In this document: one piece after another, positions 47,438-56,154 of the stretch
How the letters are laid out: each line of letters begins with the position of its first letter
Numbering within the stretch: the first letter of the stretch is position 1
Assembly (NCBI RefSeq): GCF_026410405.1
Contig: NZ_JAPMLN010000014.1
Location: 107,972 to 171,971 of the forward strand
Source: Marinicella gelatinilytica
Lineage (GTDB): Bacteria > Pseudomonadota > Gammaproteobacteria > Xanthomonadales > Marinicellaceae
Reading direction: 5' to 3'
Length of the DNA: 64,000 nucleotides
The notes under the pieces: model-generated
Database searches by the model: none
The model's input: the letters and a program-made list of their open reading frames with translations, nothing else
Told to the model about the DNA's origin: nothing
Position numbers and translations under genes: made by a program

Positions 47438-47472
47438 TTATCCACAAAAGCTGTGGATAACGTTGTTGATAA
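47438..47472. promoter_or_regulatory. Cluster of DnaA-box-like sites
   Basis: TTATCCACA (47438-47446) and TGTGGATAA (47452-47460) are two perfect DnaA boxes in inverted orientation, 5 nt apart, and can also form a 10-bp hairpin with the flanking G and C. TGTTGATAA (47464-47472) is one mismatch away, in the same orientation as the second. A fourth box-like site (TGTGTATAA, 47643-47651, one mismatch) lies past an AT-rich stretch. The spot is between convergent genes, with no other function seen. Could be a DnaA-binding locus; a role as a terminator hairpin is also possible, though no T run follows. Confidence 0.55.
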
Positions 47473-47659
47473 CGTGGTTTTATAGAACAAAATAGGCGGC
47501 AAAATAATGCAAGTCATTAGTTTGGTTAATTATTGACCAATACTAAAAAAACCATAAATATCAATAACATGCGAAATGATTTGAAAGATAATGTGTAGCA
47601 AACTGGCTTAAGCGCTTGTATAATGCGAGACGCTTGCTAAATTGTGTATAAAAATTGAT

Positions 47660-48829
47660 TTAAGTTGTTTCTATGTGAACCAAATAAGCCTTGTTATTAT
47701 TGGCTTGCGTATAATGCTCCAGTGCCAGTTCAGGTTCGTTAAGTTGTTGGTAGGTTTCGGCCAATAAACGGTTTACCTGAGAATCGGATTGTAAAATGAG
47801 GGCTTTTTGCAAGGCATCTTTGGCATCAGACCATTGCTTTTTGGCCATATGAAGCTGGCCTAAACACATTAAAACGGCTCGGTTTTTTGGGTGTTGGATA
47901 TGCCACTTTTCAACAACTTTCAAGCGATGATTGAGGTTATGAGGTAGTTGCGACCAGTAAGCCACCAATTGCTCATCAAAATGGTATTTCTGGGCCCGTT
48001 CAATTTCATCTGTAACCGCTTGATAAGCGCCCAGCCGTAAACCTGCCTCACAATATTCATACAGGTAAAATTTTTGTTGTTTGCGGCTTAATTCGCCCCA
48101 TAATGCGAGTAACTGTTGTTCGTCAACCGCATGTATTAAACCGTCCCGGGTGGCTTGATCGCGCATGGTTTCTGTTTGTACTTTGTCGACCAATGCCAAT
48201 TTATGGGCTTTGGGCAATAAGTTTTTAATCCGCTGATAGTCTTTTTGTTGTTCACTCACTTGCAACATCATACGAACTGCCCGTGGATTATTCGGGTAAC
48301 TGCTTAAAATGGTTTCGAGTAACTCCCGCGCCTGCTGTAAGTGCCCCGCTTTAAGCCAAATTTCACAACGGGTTAAATCAATGGTCAGGGGGTTGTTAAC
48401 CGTTTTTTCAGCGGCATCCAAATGCGTCATCGCGCCATCTAAGTTTTGTTGTGCCAAAGCGGCACGCGCGGCTGCCATGTAACTAAGCTGCGGTGTTTTG
48501 CTTTTACTTGCCGATTGCAGCAGTAATTTTTCAGCTTTTTGCCATTGACCTTCACTAAAAGCCAGTAAACCTTGGTCAAACTTTTTTTGTTGTCGGTAAT
48601 CAGCCACTTTGTTGGCGAGTTTTTTGGGTGCTTTTAGAACGCCCCATATAAACCATATCGTAACCAGTAGCGCCAATACCAGTAAAGCGGCAGTAATGAC
48701 GGTCATTTGTACTTGATAGCCGAGAATTTCAAGCTGTAACAATCCGGGATTCTTTAACACCAGAGGCGTTAGCCAGGCAGCGACTAACAACAGTGCGAGA
48801 ACAATGATCATCAGGATGATTTTTTTCAT
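47660..48829 (-). CDS. hemY: HemY family protein
   Basis: 389 aa. Two N-terminal membrane helices (about 2-24 and 42-65, with LITPLVLKNPGLLQL between) lead to TPR-like helices: FSEGQWQKAEKLLLQSAS, ARAALAQQNLDGAMTHLDAAEK and AKDALQKALILQSDSQVNRLLAETYQQL. Matches enterobacterial HemY (inner membrane, unclear role in tetrapyrrole synthesis), which is unrelated to protoporphyrinogen oxidase HemY of Gram-positives. The start overlaps the hemX stop by 4 bp. Confidence 0.92.
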   Translation of the reverse strand: MKKIILMIIVLALLLVAAWLTPLVLKNPGLLQLEILGYQVQMTVITAALLVLALLVTIWFIWGVLKAPKKLANKVADYRQQKKFDQGLLAFSEGQWQKAEKLLLQSASKSKTPQLSYMAAARAALAQQNLDGAMTHLDAAEKTVNNPLTIDLTRCEIWLKAGHLQQARELLETILSSYPNNPRAVRMMLQVSEQQKDYQRIKNLLPKAHKLALVDKVQTETMRDQATRDGLIHAVDEQQLLALWGELSRKQQKFYLYEYCEAGLRLGAYQAVTDEIERAQKYHFDEQLVAYWSQLPHNLNHRLKVVEKWHIQHPKNRAVLMCLGQLHMAKKQWSDAKDALQKALILQSDSQVNRLLAETYQQLNEPELALEHYTQANNNKAYLVHIETT

Positions 48830-49911
48830 TCCGAGATACCTTCAAGTTGTAAGATGAGTGCATCTATACCCAAGTTTTCCGGCACTTGGGTGACGATGGT
48901 TTGTTGCCTAAGTTGACGTAAATTGTGTTGTAGACTGTCGGTGTTTAAAACGGTTTGAGATAAGGTTTGTTCAGCGGCTTTTAAAGCATCATGCCAAAGA
49001 CTCGGTTGTTGCAATACCAAAGCAAGTTCAGCTTGCTGAATAGAATGGTTGGCATTGGCTTTGAGTTGCTGCAAATCAACACTGTTTAAATCCTGTTGTT
49101 CGGGTTTGATTTTTTTCACGGTTATAAAGCGTTCGTACCAGGCCGGCTGTTCACTTTCTTGTGTTTCAACGGTCAGGCTTAACCTTGCGATTTCATTTTT
49201 AATCGCGGATAACTGATTTTTCAAAACCGACAAATCAGGTGTATCTACATTACTGAGGGTGGTGACCAATTGTTGCAGTCTGGTTTGAATGGCTAAAGGT
49301 AAGTATTCATTATTGCGCCACTGTTTTAGCACACCCACGGCTTCAGGAATTTGCTTTTGGGTGATTAATAACTGTACTGTTTTAAGTGCGCTGATGGTTT
49401 GAGCGCGAGTCAGCAGCTTTAAATGCTCATCGGTTTGAGGCTCATAAGCTTGTTCACGGTATTGTGATTGCAGGCCTTTGAGTTGTTGCTGTAGGGTGTT
49501 GATTTGTTGTTCTAAACCGGAGGCATCAAACTCATGATCAGGTAGGTTGCGTAAATCTTGCTGCAAGCGGCTAAGGTTTTGTTGATTTTGCTGAAGGTTA
49601 TTGGCTTGTTGAGTTAGTTTTTGCTCAACATCTGAAACCCGCTTAACCAGCTGCTGAAAATCTTGTTGACTCACCAAGTGAGTCAATTGCTTAAGGTTCT
49701 TGTCTTTACTCCCTTGTGTGGTTTGGTAAAAAATCCAGCCACTGCTCAATAACGCCAGTAGTGCCAATAACAAACTAAATACCGCCAGACCGCGGCCGGT
49801 TTTGCTTTTTTCCGGTGGTGCATTATCACTGACTTCAACAGTCTCAGTTGCTGAATCAGCGGTGGCCGGCGCCTGAGGGTCTTCAATGAGGGTATTGTCT
49901 TTATTATCCAT
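48826..49911 (-). CDS. hemX: HemX family protein
   Basis: 361 aa. A Pro/Ala-rich acidic N-terminus is followed by one membrane helix (LAVFSLLLALLALLSSGWIFYQT) and a long coiled coil (QQDFQQLVKRVSDVEQKLTQQANNLQQNQ ...), then a C-terminal domain. This is the HemX plan; the E. coli annotation as uroporphyrinogen-III methyltransferase is doubtful because SAM motifs are absent. hemC and hemD, which come first in E. coli (hemCDXY), are not in the window: upstream of hemX is copy B of the repeat and a porin. Confidence 0.92.
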   Translation of the reverse strand: MDNKDNTLIEDPQAPATADSATETVEVSDNAPPEKSKTGRGLAVFSLLLALLALLSSGWIFYQTTQGSKDKNLKQLTHLVSQQDFQQLVKRVSDVEQKLTQQANNLQQNQQNLSRLQQDLRNLPDHEFDASGLEQQINTLQQQLKGLQSQYREQAYEPQTDEHLKLLTRAQTISALKTVQLLITQKQIPEAVGVLKQWRNNEYLPLAIQTRLQQLVTTLSNVDTPDLSVLKNQLSAIKNEIARLSLTVETQESEQPAWYERFITVKKIKPEQQDLNSVDLQQLKANANHSIQQAELALVLQQPSLWHDALKAAEQTLSQTVLNTDSLQHNLRQLRQQTIVTQVPENLGIDALILQLEGISE

Positions 49912-49992
49912 TGTTATTGGTTGGTAGAAGCATGATTAAATTCTAACACTTAACCGGATTATTTCATACATTCGGTACAGAAAACTTCTATA

Positions 49993-50080
49993 GAGGCCTT
50001 TGAATTAATCGTGAATCGAGTTAAAACCAAAGGCTCTACTGTGGTCTTTTTTCTACGGCCCAGATTGATTCAAAGGTCTC
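49993..50080. repeat. Intergenic inverted-end repeat, copy B
   Basis: An 88-bp element between the hemX gene start and the porin stop. Ends are inverted: GAGGCCTTTGAATTAATCGTG on the left and CAGATTGATTCAAAGGTCTC on the right (about 14 of 17 aligned bases at the ends). Reverse-complement alignment with copy A gives matching blocks at both ends. The right end supplies part of the porin TGA stop (50079-50081), so the element lies flush against that gene. Confidence 0.75.
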
Positions 50081-51314
50081 ATTTAAACCAATAATTGAGA
50101 TCCATGGTTAGTCGATCATAATCTCTGGGAGTGCCCAGATGCATTTCATTAACCGCATCAATCCAGGCAAATTTGAGCGAGGTTTGTCGGCTTAAACCAT
50201 AGACAAATTCATAAACATGGCCGCGTGAATCGGTAAAACCGCCGGCAAAACTGGAATCATTAAAGAGGGCGTAAACCGCATCGGCTTCAAGGTACTGGTA
50301 GCTGTAACCTATCTGCCAATCACCGGGTTTTTTGGCTGAGCCATACGAAAAACCGGCCATCAGGGCTTCATTTTCATCATCAGCGGCGGTGTTATTGAGA
50401 TAAGTGGTAAAAAAGGACAAGGGCCGTGGGAAATGATTTAAGTCGTACTGGGCATACAGTTCTGCAATGTTAAAGTCATTGATTAATTGGTTGTTGTTAT
50501 TAAATCGATTGCCCAGCTGTTTATTTTGGTAAATCGGCGTTGCACCTTGGAGATTATCGTAATCGTAATAACCCACACCGAGTTGTAAAGCACTGTCACT
50601 AAAAGCGTGCTGGATACCCAATTGAGCCGCATACAACATGATATTATCGTCATCACTTCGTTCATCCAAATAAAAGCCGCCCAGGGTGGATCGAAAAGCA
50701 GATCCGGAATACTGCCAGGCCAGGCCTTCGGGATTTAAATCACTGTCAAACAGGATGCCATGACCGCCAACCCGCTTGTAAGGATTTTTCATTTTTCCCA
50801 GAAAAAGCCGTTGTTGCTCATTAAACTGGTGTGAAGCATAAGCACGATCCAGGCCAAATTCTTTACGAGTAAAGGCATCACCCAGGGTAAAGTTGGTTGA
50901 TGTCGGGTTGTCGCCGCCGGTGGCGAAACGCATGTGTAGGGTTGTTGAATCGTTGAGGTCGGCCTCAGCAGCCAAACGTAATCGAATGCGGGTGCGTTGC
51001 CTGTCAGGTTTTTGACGGTTGTCGGAATATTCATGGCGACCTCGCATATCACCGGAAAAACGCAGCTTTGGTTGCGCCAGATCAGCGACCTGTGAAGTGT
51101 CATTGGAGTTATCTGCGGAATTATTTTCGGAGGTGCCAGCGTTGCTGGTGTTCTTTTCTGCTTGTAAACGTTGTTCTAAACGATTAACTTGGGCGGTTAA
51201 TGCGTTGAGTTGTGCTTTTAAGCGTTGTAATTCAGTGGTGGTATCGGTTTCGGCTAAAGCTGAATCGCCAACCAAGAAAAATATTATGAGGATCGGATAT
51301 AGGTACTTAATCAT
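50079..51314 (-). CDS. Putative outer-membrane porin (Porin_5 type)
   Basis: 411 aa from the ATG at 51314; longer frames to 51392 do not carry the signal peptide at the N-terminus. Signal peptide (IKYLYPILIIFFLVGDSALA), then a short coiled coil (LQRLKAQLNALTAQVNRLEQRL) of the kind that trimerises porins on peptidoglycan, then a Ser/Asn linker and alternating beta strands (LRFSGDMRGRHEYS, RIRLRLAAEADLNDSTTLHMRF ...). It ends with an aromatic-rich YWFK strand. Probably a beta-barrel channel. It diverges from phoR with a possible PHO box between, which suggests a phosphate-regulated porin (inference). Confidence 0.82.
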   Translation of the reverse strand: MIKYLYPILIIFFLVGDSALAETDTTTELQRLKAQLNALTAQVNRLEQRLQAEKNTSNAGTSENNSADNSNDTSQVADLAQPKLRFSGDMRGRHEYSDNRQKPDRQRTRIRLRLAAEADLNDSTTLHMRFATGGDNPTSTNFTLGDAFTRKEFGLDRAYASHQFNEQQRLFLGKMKNPYKRVGGHGILFDSDLNPEGLAWQYSGSAFRSTLGGFYLDERSDDDNIMLYAAQLGIQHAFSDSALQLGVGYYDYDNLQGATPIYQNKQLGNRFNNNNQLINDFNIAELYAQYDLNHFPRPLSFFTTYLNNTAADDENEALMAGFSYGSAKKPGDWQIGYSYQYLEADAVYALFNDSSFAGGFTDSRGHVYEFVYGLSRQTSLKFAWIDAVNEMHLGTPRDYDRLTMDLNYWFK

Positions 51315-51358
51315 GGTTAATCCGTGTTTTGATGAAAGAAGGTTAAAATTTACCAGAT

Positions 51359-51376
51359 TTATCATTGGTTTGTCAT
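51359..51376 (+). promoter_or_regulatory. PHO box candidate between porin and phoR
   Basis: Two heptamers, TTATCAT (51359-51365) and TTGTCAT (51370-51376), separated by 4 bp, match the direct-repeat consensus CTGTCAT-N4-CTGTCAT at 11 of 14 bases. The box is read in the phoR direction; the ATG is 44 bp further. A weak -10 such as TACCAT (51387-51392) is at the expected distance. The same box might act on the divergent porin. Confidence 0.5.
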
Positions 51377-51419
51377 AATTATCGACTACCATTTACACAT
51401 CAAATTTTAATAACCATTT

Positions 51420-52763
51420 ATGAAGCCTTCATTAAAACGCTCAGGACTGAACCAAGAAAAATGGATTTTCTTGGTTGTCTCATTACTTTGTCTGGTTTTG
51501 TTGGTTGCGGGGTTTTGGCTGGGTTTTTGGGTTTGGCTGACTGCAACGTTTATATTGTCGGTTTATATAATCTGGTGGGTAGTCAGGTTGGTTCGATTTT
51601 ATCGATGGTTTAAACAAGATGATTTGCGACTATCACCACCCAAAGTTTTCGGTTTGTTGATTTCACCGTTACAACGGTTAGTGAAAGAAAGGCAGCAAGC
51701 AGAACGCATCCAAAATAACAATAAAGAATTGATTCAACAGTTTAGAACCATGGTTGAAGCATTGCCATACGCCACAGTGCTACTCAATAAAGCATTGACT
51801 ATCAAATACTTGAATGAACGCGCGGAACAGATGTTCGGCTTGTCGCAATCAGATGTGGGTAAGTCATTGCAACAAGTGTTTGGTCAATCAAAGGTGATGA
51901 GTTTGTTTGATCATCATATTTTTACACCTGAAAAGGCCGCTAAAGATGGGTTAAAAATGCCACAGCCGACGGCGCCTGATCGACTGATTAAAACCCGTCT
52001 GATAGATGTCAACCGGTATCGCTATTTGCTACTGGCACATGATGTCAGTGCCATGGAGGCGCTGCAAAAATCCCGTAAAAACTTTATGGCCAATGCCTCT
52101 CATGAATTAAGAACACCCCTGACAGTTATTACTGGTTATCTGGAATTTTTACAAAATAACAGCAGTGATTCGCCGCAGGTATCGCGAGCCATTCAGCAAG
52201 CTTATGAACAAAGTCAACGAATGGCACAAATTATCGCGGATATGCTGAGTTTGTCACGTATTGAGCATGATTCAGTCATGGCAACTGATGAAGAGATGAT
52301 TGATATGCCATTGTTACTTAATCGTTTATTTAATGATGTAAAACACAGTGCCGATGCAAGACAGCATATATTTAACGCACAAATTGATTCCCAATTACTG
52401 TTAAAGGGCAGTCGCTCTGAAATTACCGGTATTTGTTTAAACTTGTTGCATAATGCGGTATTACATACAGATCCAGGAACTCAGATTCAATTGCGTTGGT
52501 TTTTGCAATCGGGTCAGGCCTGTTTAATGGTTAAAGACAATGGTTCGGGTATTGCTGCCAAACATTTACCACATGTGACTGAACGTTTTTACCGAGTGGC
52601 AAAGTCCGCCAAGCAAAAACAAGTCAGTACCGGATTGGGGTTGGCGATTGTTAAGCACATTGGTATTAAACATGGTGCGGAGCTGATTATTGATAGTCAG
52701 CGCAATCAGGGCAGTTGTTTTACGATGAAGTTTCCGGTTAACCGCACAAAACACAAAGGTTAA
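51420..52763 (+). CDS. phoR: Phosphate regulon sensor histidine kinase PhoR
   Basis: 447 aa. Two adjacent membrane helices near the N-terminus (WIFLVVSLLCLVLLVAGFWLGF and LTATFILSVYIIWWVVRLV), no large periplasmic domain, then PAS (about 100-190: MVEALPYATVLLNKALTIKYLNERAEQMFGL). HisKA has NASHELRTPL with the phospho-His about H228, and HATPase_c has NLLHNAVLHT, DNGSGIAAKHL and TGLGLAIVKHI. This is the PhoR layout; PhoR senses phosphate status through PhoU and the Pst transporter. phoB is not adjacent in the window, so a partner gene lies elsewhere. Confidence 0.85.
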   Translation: MKPSLKRSGLNQEKWIFLVVSLLCLVLLVAGFWLGFWVWLTATFILSVYIIWWVVRLVRFYRWFKQDDLRLSPPKVFGLLISPLQRLVKERQQAERIQNNNKELIQQFRTMVEALPYATVLLNKALTIKYLNERAEQMFGLSQSDVGKSLQQVFGQSKVMSLFDHHIFTPEKAAKDGLKMPQPTAPDRLIKTRLIDVNRYRYLLLAHDVSAMEALQKSRKNFMANASHELRTPLTVITGYLEFLQNNSSDSPQVSRAIQQAYEQSQRMAQIIADMLSLSRIEHDSVMATDEEMIDMPLLLNRLFNDVKHSADARQHIFNAQIDSQLLLKGSRSEITGICLNLLHNAVLHTDPGTQIQLRWFLQSGQACLMVKDNGSGIAAKHLPHVTERFYRVAKSAKQKQVSTGLGLAIVKHIGIKHGAELIIDSQRNQGSCFTMKFPVNRTKHKG

Positions 52764-52833
52764 ACTTTGAATGCTTGTTTGCCTGTGATGCTTGGGCTTT
52801 GTTAGAATCATTGCTTTAGAAATGGAGTGAAGA

Positions 52834-53851
<1,018 letters not shown>

Positions 53852-53852
53852 G

Positions 53853-53900
53853 GAGTCTCACGTTTAATTTAACTGGATTTAAAATTCGCTCAAAGGCCTC
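53853..53900. repeat. Intergenic inverted-end repeat, copy C (short form)
   Basis: A 48-bp element beginning 1 bp after the glnB stop: GAGTCTCACG on the left, CTCAAAGGCCTC on the right, with TTTAATTTAACTGGATTTAAAA inside. Shares the AAAGGCCTC terminus with copy B and inner TTAAAT-CCAGTTAAA with D. It seems to be a deletion form of the longer copies. Confidence 0.6.
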
Positions 53901-53960
53901 TTTAACATAGCCCGAAAAAAATTTATTTTGTTGTTTTCAGCGTTGCGTTATAATAATGGT

Positions 53961-55139
53961 ATGGCTTCGCTAACAAACAAAATGAAAATGAGCTTTTTTG
54001 TGGCTTTGGTTTGTTTGTTGATCACAGCTTGTTCTCCGGTTAAAACTTACCAAGTCACCAGCCACCATAAAACAGCAGATTTATTTAATGATGCCATCAT
54101 GATGCCTGAGGTTGAAACGGCTCCTCTTGACTTGGTTTTTTATTTAAATGGCATTCAAAAAGATGCGTTTAAAAAAGAGCTCAGAAAACCTTCCAACCGA
54201 ACTAAACTCGACATTGAAATTATTTACCAATATTTGCAAGAGCGGTTACAGCACTTTAATTTTTATTCAGAAACATTGACCGCTGAACAAGCAATAACAC
54301 AAAATGCCGGAAACTGTTTAACGTTGGCGATATTGACCAACGCCTTAGCAAATACCACCAATGTGGGTGTCTATTATGAACTGGCCAGAACGCCGCCGGT
54401 TTTTCAACGAGAAAATGGGTATTTGTTAAGCTCACAACATATACAGACCGTTATTTTTGAGAAAAAAGTGGGCGGAATATTTTATTCCAGTAAGCCGCTT
54501 GAATTGAAAATAGATTATTATTCCACAGCCGGTTCAAGAACCCTTCGACGGGTCAGTGTTGAAGAATTCCAATCCATGTATTATAGCAATGTGGCCGCTG
54601 AATCATTAATCAAAGGAGATTCTAATGTTGCGTATTGGAACCTCAAAAAAGCCCTACGCATCGATCCGGATAACCCCATCGCACTGAACATGTTGGCGGT
54701 TTTGTATCGTAATATGGGATATGATCAATATGCAGAGCGGGTATTTGTGCATGGTTTATCTTTGGCCAAAAATCAATTAGAGCTATTGAGTAATTACCAT
54801 CATTATTTAATTGAAAAAGGACGTCAGCAAGAAGCTGCTCAAGTGGCGGTAGTTATTGATGATTATCATGATCCTGACCCATTTAAATGGATTGATATGG
54901 CCGATCAGGCATTATTCGATGGCCGTTATCAACAAGCCGTTAAATATTATAAAAAAGCGCATAATCAAGCACCGTATTTAGATGAGCCTTCGGCGGGCTT
55001 AGCCAAAGCTTATTTTTTCTTGGGTGATCAAAGTAAAGCAGTCACAGCCATAGAACAAGCACTTGATAATTCTCACAGCAAATCCAAAACCACCCTGTAC
55101 CAAGCCAAATACGACTACTTGAAATCACAGCTCAAATAA
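53961..55139 (+). CDS. Lipoprotein with transglutaminase-like domain and TPR repeats
   Basis: About 392 aa if it starts at the ATG at 53961; ATG at 53982 gives a more usual signal peptide and is possible. A lipobox LITAC ends the signal. The middle has a papain-like pattern: GNCLTLAILTNAL (Cys), SSQHIQT (His) and IDYY (Asp), typical of the transglutaminase-like superfamily. The C-terminal half has TPR-like helices (AYWNLKKALRIDPDNPIALNMLAVLYRNMGYDQYAERVF and later). Probably attached to a membrane and facing the periplasm; enzymatic activity unproven. TATAAT at 53949-53954 may be its -10 but no -35 is convincing. Confidence 0.8.
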   Translation: MASLTNKMKMSFFVALVCLLITACSPVKTYQVTSHHKTADLFNDAIMMPEVETAPLDLVFYLNGIQKDAFKKELRKPSNRTKLDIEIIYQYLQERLQHFNFYSETLTAEQAITQNAGNCLTLAILTNALANTTNVGVYYELARTPPVFQRENGYLLSSQHIQTVIFEKKVGGIFYSSKPLELKIDYYSTAGSRTLRRVSVEEFQSMYYSNVAAESLIKGDSNVAYWNLKKALRIDPDNPIALNMLAVLYRNMGYDQYAERVFVHGLSLAKNQLELLSNYHHYLIEKGRQQEAAQVAVVIDDYHDPDPFKWIDMADQALFDGRYQQAVKYYKKAHNQAPYLDEPSAGLAKAYFFLGDQSKAVTAIEQALDNSHSKSKTTLYQAKYDYLKSQLK

Positions 55140-55205
55140 CAGGTGTTAAACCAGCTTCATGCCGACCGTGCTAAGATGGTGTTTTATAACATAGGTTAAT
55201 TGGCA

Positions 55206-55742
55206 ATGAATACAATACAAAATAATATTAAGTTATGGACACTGATGGTGGCATTGATGGCCATGGTGGGTTGTTCATCTGATAAAGGAGATGACTCAGA
55301 AGTAAACCCAAATGATAACGCGCCAGCAGTGAGTGAAAACGATTCCATGGCTCAAGATAAATCGGAAGATGAAGTCAAGTCAGAAAAAGAGACAGATGAC
55401 ATCATTGGACAAAAATGGCTATTGGTGACCTTAGAAGGACAACCGGTTGAGCCCGCTGAAAATAAGGAGCAAGCCATTTATTTTCAACTTCAAGAAAAAG
55501 GCAATCGGGTTATGGGCTTTGCCGGTTGCAACACTTTTAACGGCACCTATACCTTAGAAGAAGGCATGAGAATACGCTTTTCACAGATGTTGTCCACACT
55601 TAAGGCCTGTCCTGATGTGGATGTTGACGAGCAGGCATTTTTAGCTGTTTTTGAGTTAACAGATAATTACACCATGAACAACGGGGAACTTATTTTAAAC
55701 GTTGGCAGAAGAGCGCCTTTGGCGGTTTTTCAACAACCATAA
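55206..55742 (+). CDS. META-domain (HslJ-like) lipoprotein
   Basis: 178 aa from the ATG at 55206; a TTG at 55200 is less likely. Lipobox VMAMVGC-like (MVGCSS) ends the signal. A highly acidic linker (about 25-65) is followed by a META domain (WLLVTLEGQPV ... GNRVMGFAGCNTFNGTYTL ... LKACPDVD), the fold of E. coli HslJ, a heat-inducible outer-membrane lipoprotein. Cys in GCNTF and KACPD are conserved. Function unclear. Followed by a 15-bp-stem terminator. Confidence 0.88.
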   Translation: MNTIQNNIKLWTLMVALMAMVGCSSDKGDDSEVNPNDNAPAVSENDSMAQDKSEDEVKSEKETDDIIGQKWLLVTLEGQPVEPAENKEQAIYFQLQEKGNRVMGFAGCNTFNGTYTLEEGMRIRFSQMLSTLKACPDVDVDEQAFLAVFELTDNYTMNNGELILNVGRRAPLAVFQQP

Positions 55743-55763
55743 TCTCAACAATGTTGACAATCT

Positions 55764-55802
55764 AAACCGACAAATCATGTCTATGATTTGTCGGTTTTTT
55801 TT
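55764..55802 (+). terminator. Strong terminator after the META lipoprotein gene
   Basis: AAACCGACAAATCAT pairs perfectly with ATGATTTGTCGGTTT (15 bp, 4-nt loop) and is followed by more T residues. It isolates the riboswitch region from read-through. Confidence 0.95.
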
Positions 55803-55836
55803 GGTTTTGAGCAGACTCTTTAGCTTGCATACTTTA

Positions 55837-55865
55837 TTGACAGTATTCATGCTTTTCATTATGAT
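55837..55865 (+). promoter_or_regulatory. Sigma-70 promoter of the riboswitch and btuB
   Basis: TTGACA (55837-55842), a 17-bp spacer and TATGAT (55860-55865) form a near-consensus promoter. The expected start (about 55872) is a few bases before the first strand of riboswitch stem P1 at 55876. Confidence 0.85.
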
Positions 55866-55875
55866 GGCGCCAAGC

Positions 55876-56089
55876 CAAACAGGTGTGCCATCAACCATAT
55901 TTTGATGCGCAAAACGGGAAGTTGGTGCGAATATTATTCTATCCCAACACTGCCCCCGCAACGGTAAAAAAAGGATACGCAATGTTTCTGCATTGCCATC
56001 ATTTGCTATAAACGCCACTGTGATTATTCATGGGAAGGCATAGCAAACAGTCATTAGACACTTTTTGAGTCCGGAGACCGGCCTGTTTG
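55876..56089 (+). promoter_or_regulatory. Cobalamin riboswitch controlling the BtuB-type receptor
   Basis: A complete B12 aptamer. P1 closes it: CAAACAGG (55876-55883) with CCTGTTTG (56082-56089). P2 is formed by GCCATCAA with TTGATGCGC. The conserved core is seen as GGGAAGTTGGTGCG, TGCCCCCGCAACGGTAA (55951 on) and GCCACTGTG with ATGGGAAGGC. The B12 box AGTCCGGAGACCGGCC is at 56068-56083. Expression platform: the ribosome site AGGAG (56142-56146) lies in AACAGGAG, whose AACAGG repeats the 5' P1 strand and could pair with the 3' P1 strand. Expected to repress translation or transcription of btuB in B12 excess. The whole 55743-56154 non-coding stretch is explained by this element, its promoter and the terminator before it. 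Confidence 0.95.
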
Positions 56090-56154
56090 AAACCCAGAGA
56101 TATGACTGTCTCATTAATGAAATCCCATGTTCGGGTGGAACAGGAGTGCATACA

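Noticed and set aside
47580..47640. A stable RNA gene from the TATAATGCG promoter-like sequence at 47619
   Set aside because: No -35, and the sequence downstream enters the hemY coding end with no RNA structure.
47438..47651. A chromosomal replication origin at the DnaA-box cluster
   Set aside because: Box number is small, no dnaA, dnaN, mnmG or rpmH gene is near, and no repeated AT-rich 13-mers are visible. Kept just as a DnaA-site finding.
56065..56154. An extended N-terminus for the BtuB-like receptor
   Set aside because: The extra 30 codons lie inside the riboswitch, precede a normal signal peptide, and the ATG at 56155 has the ribosome site AGGAG.
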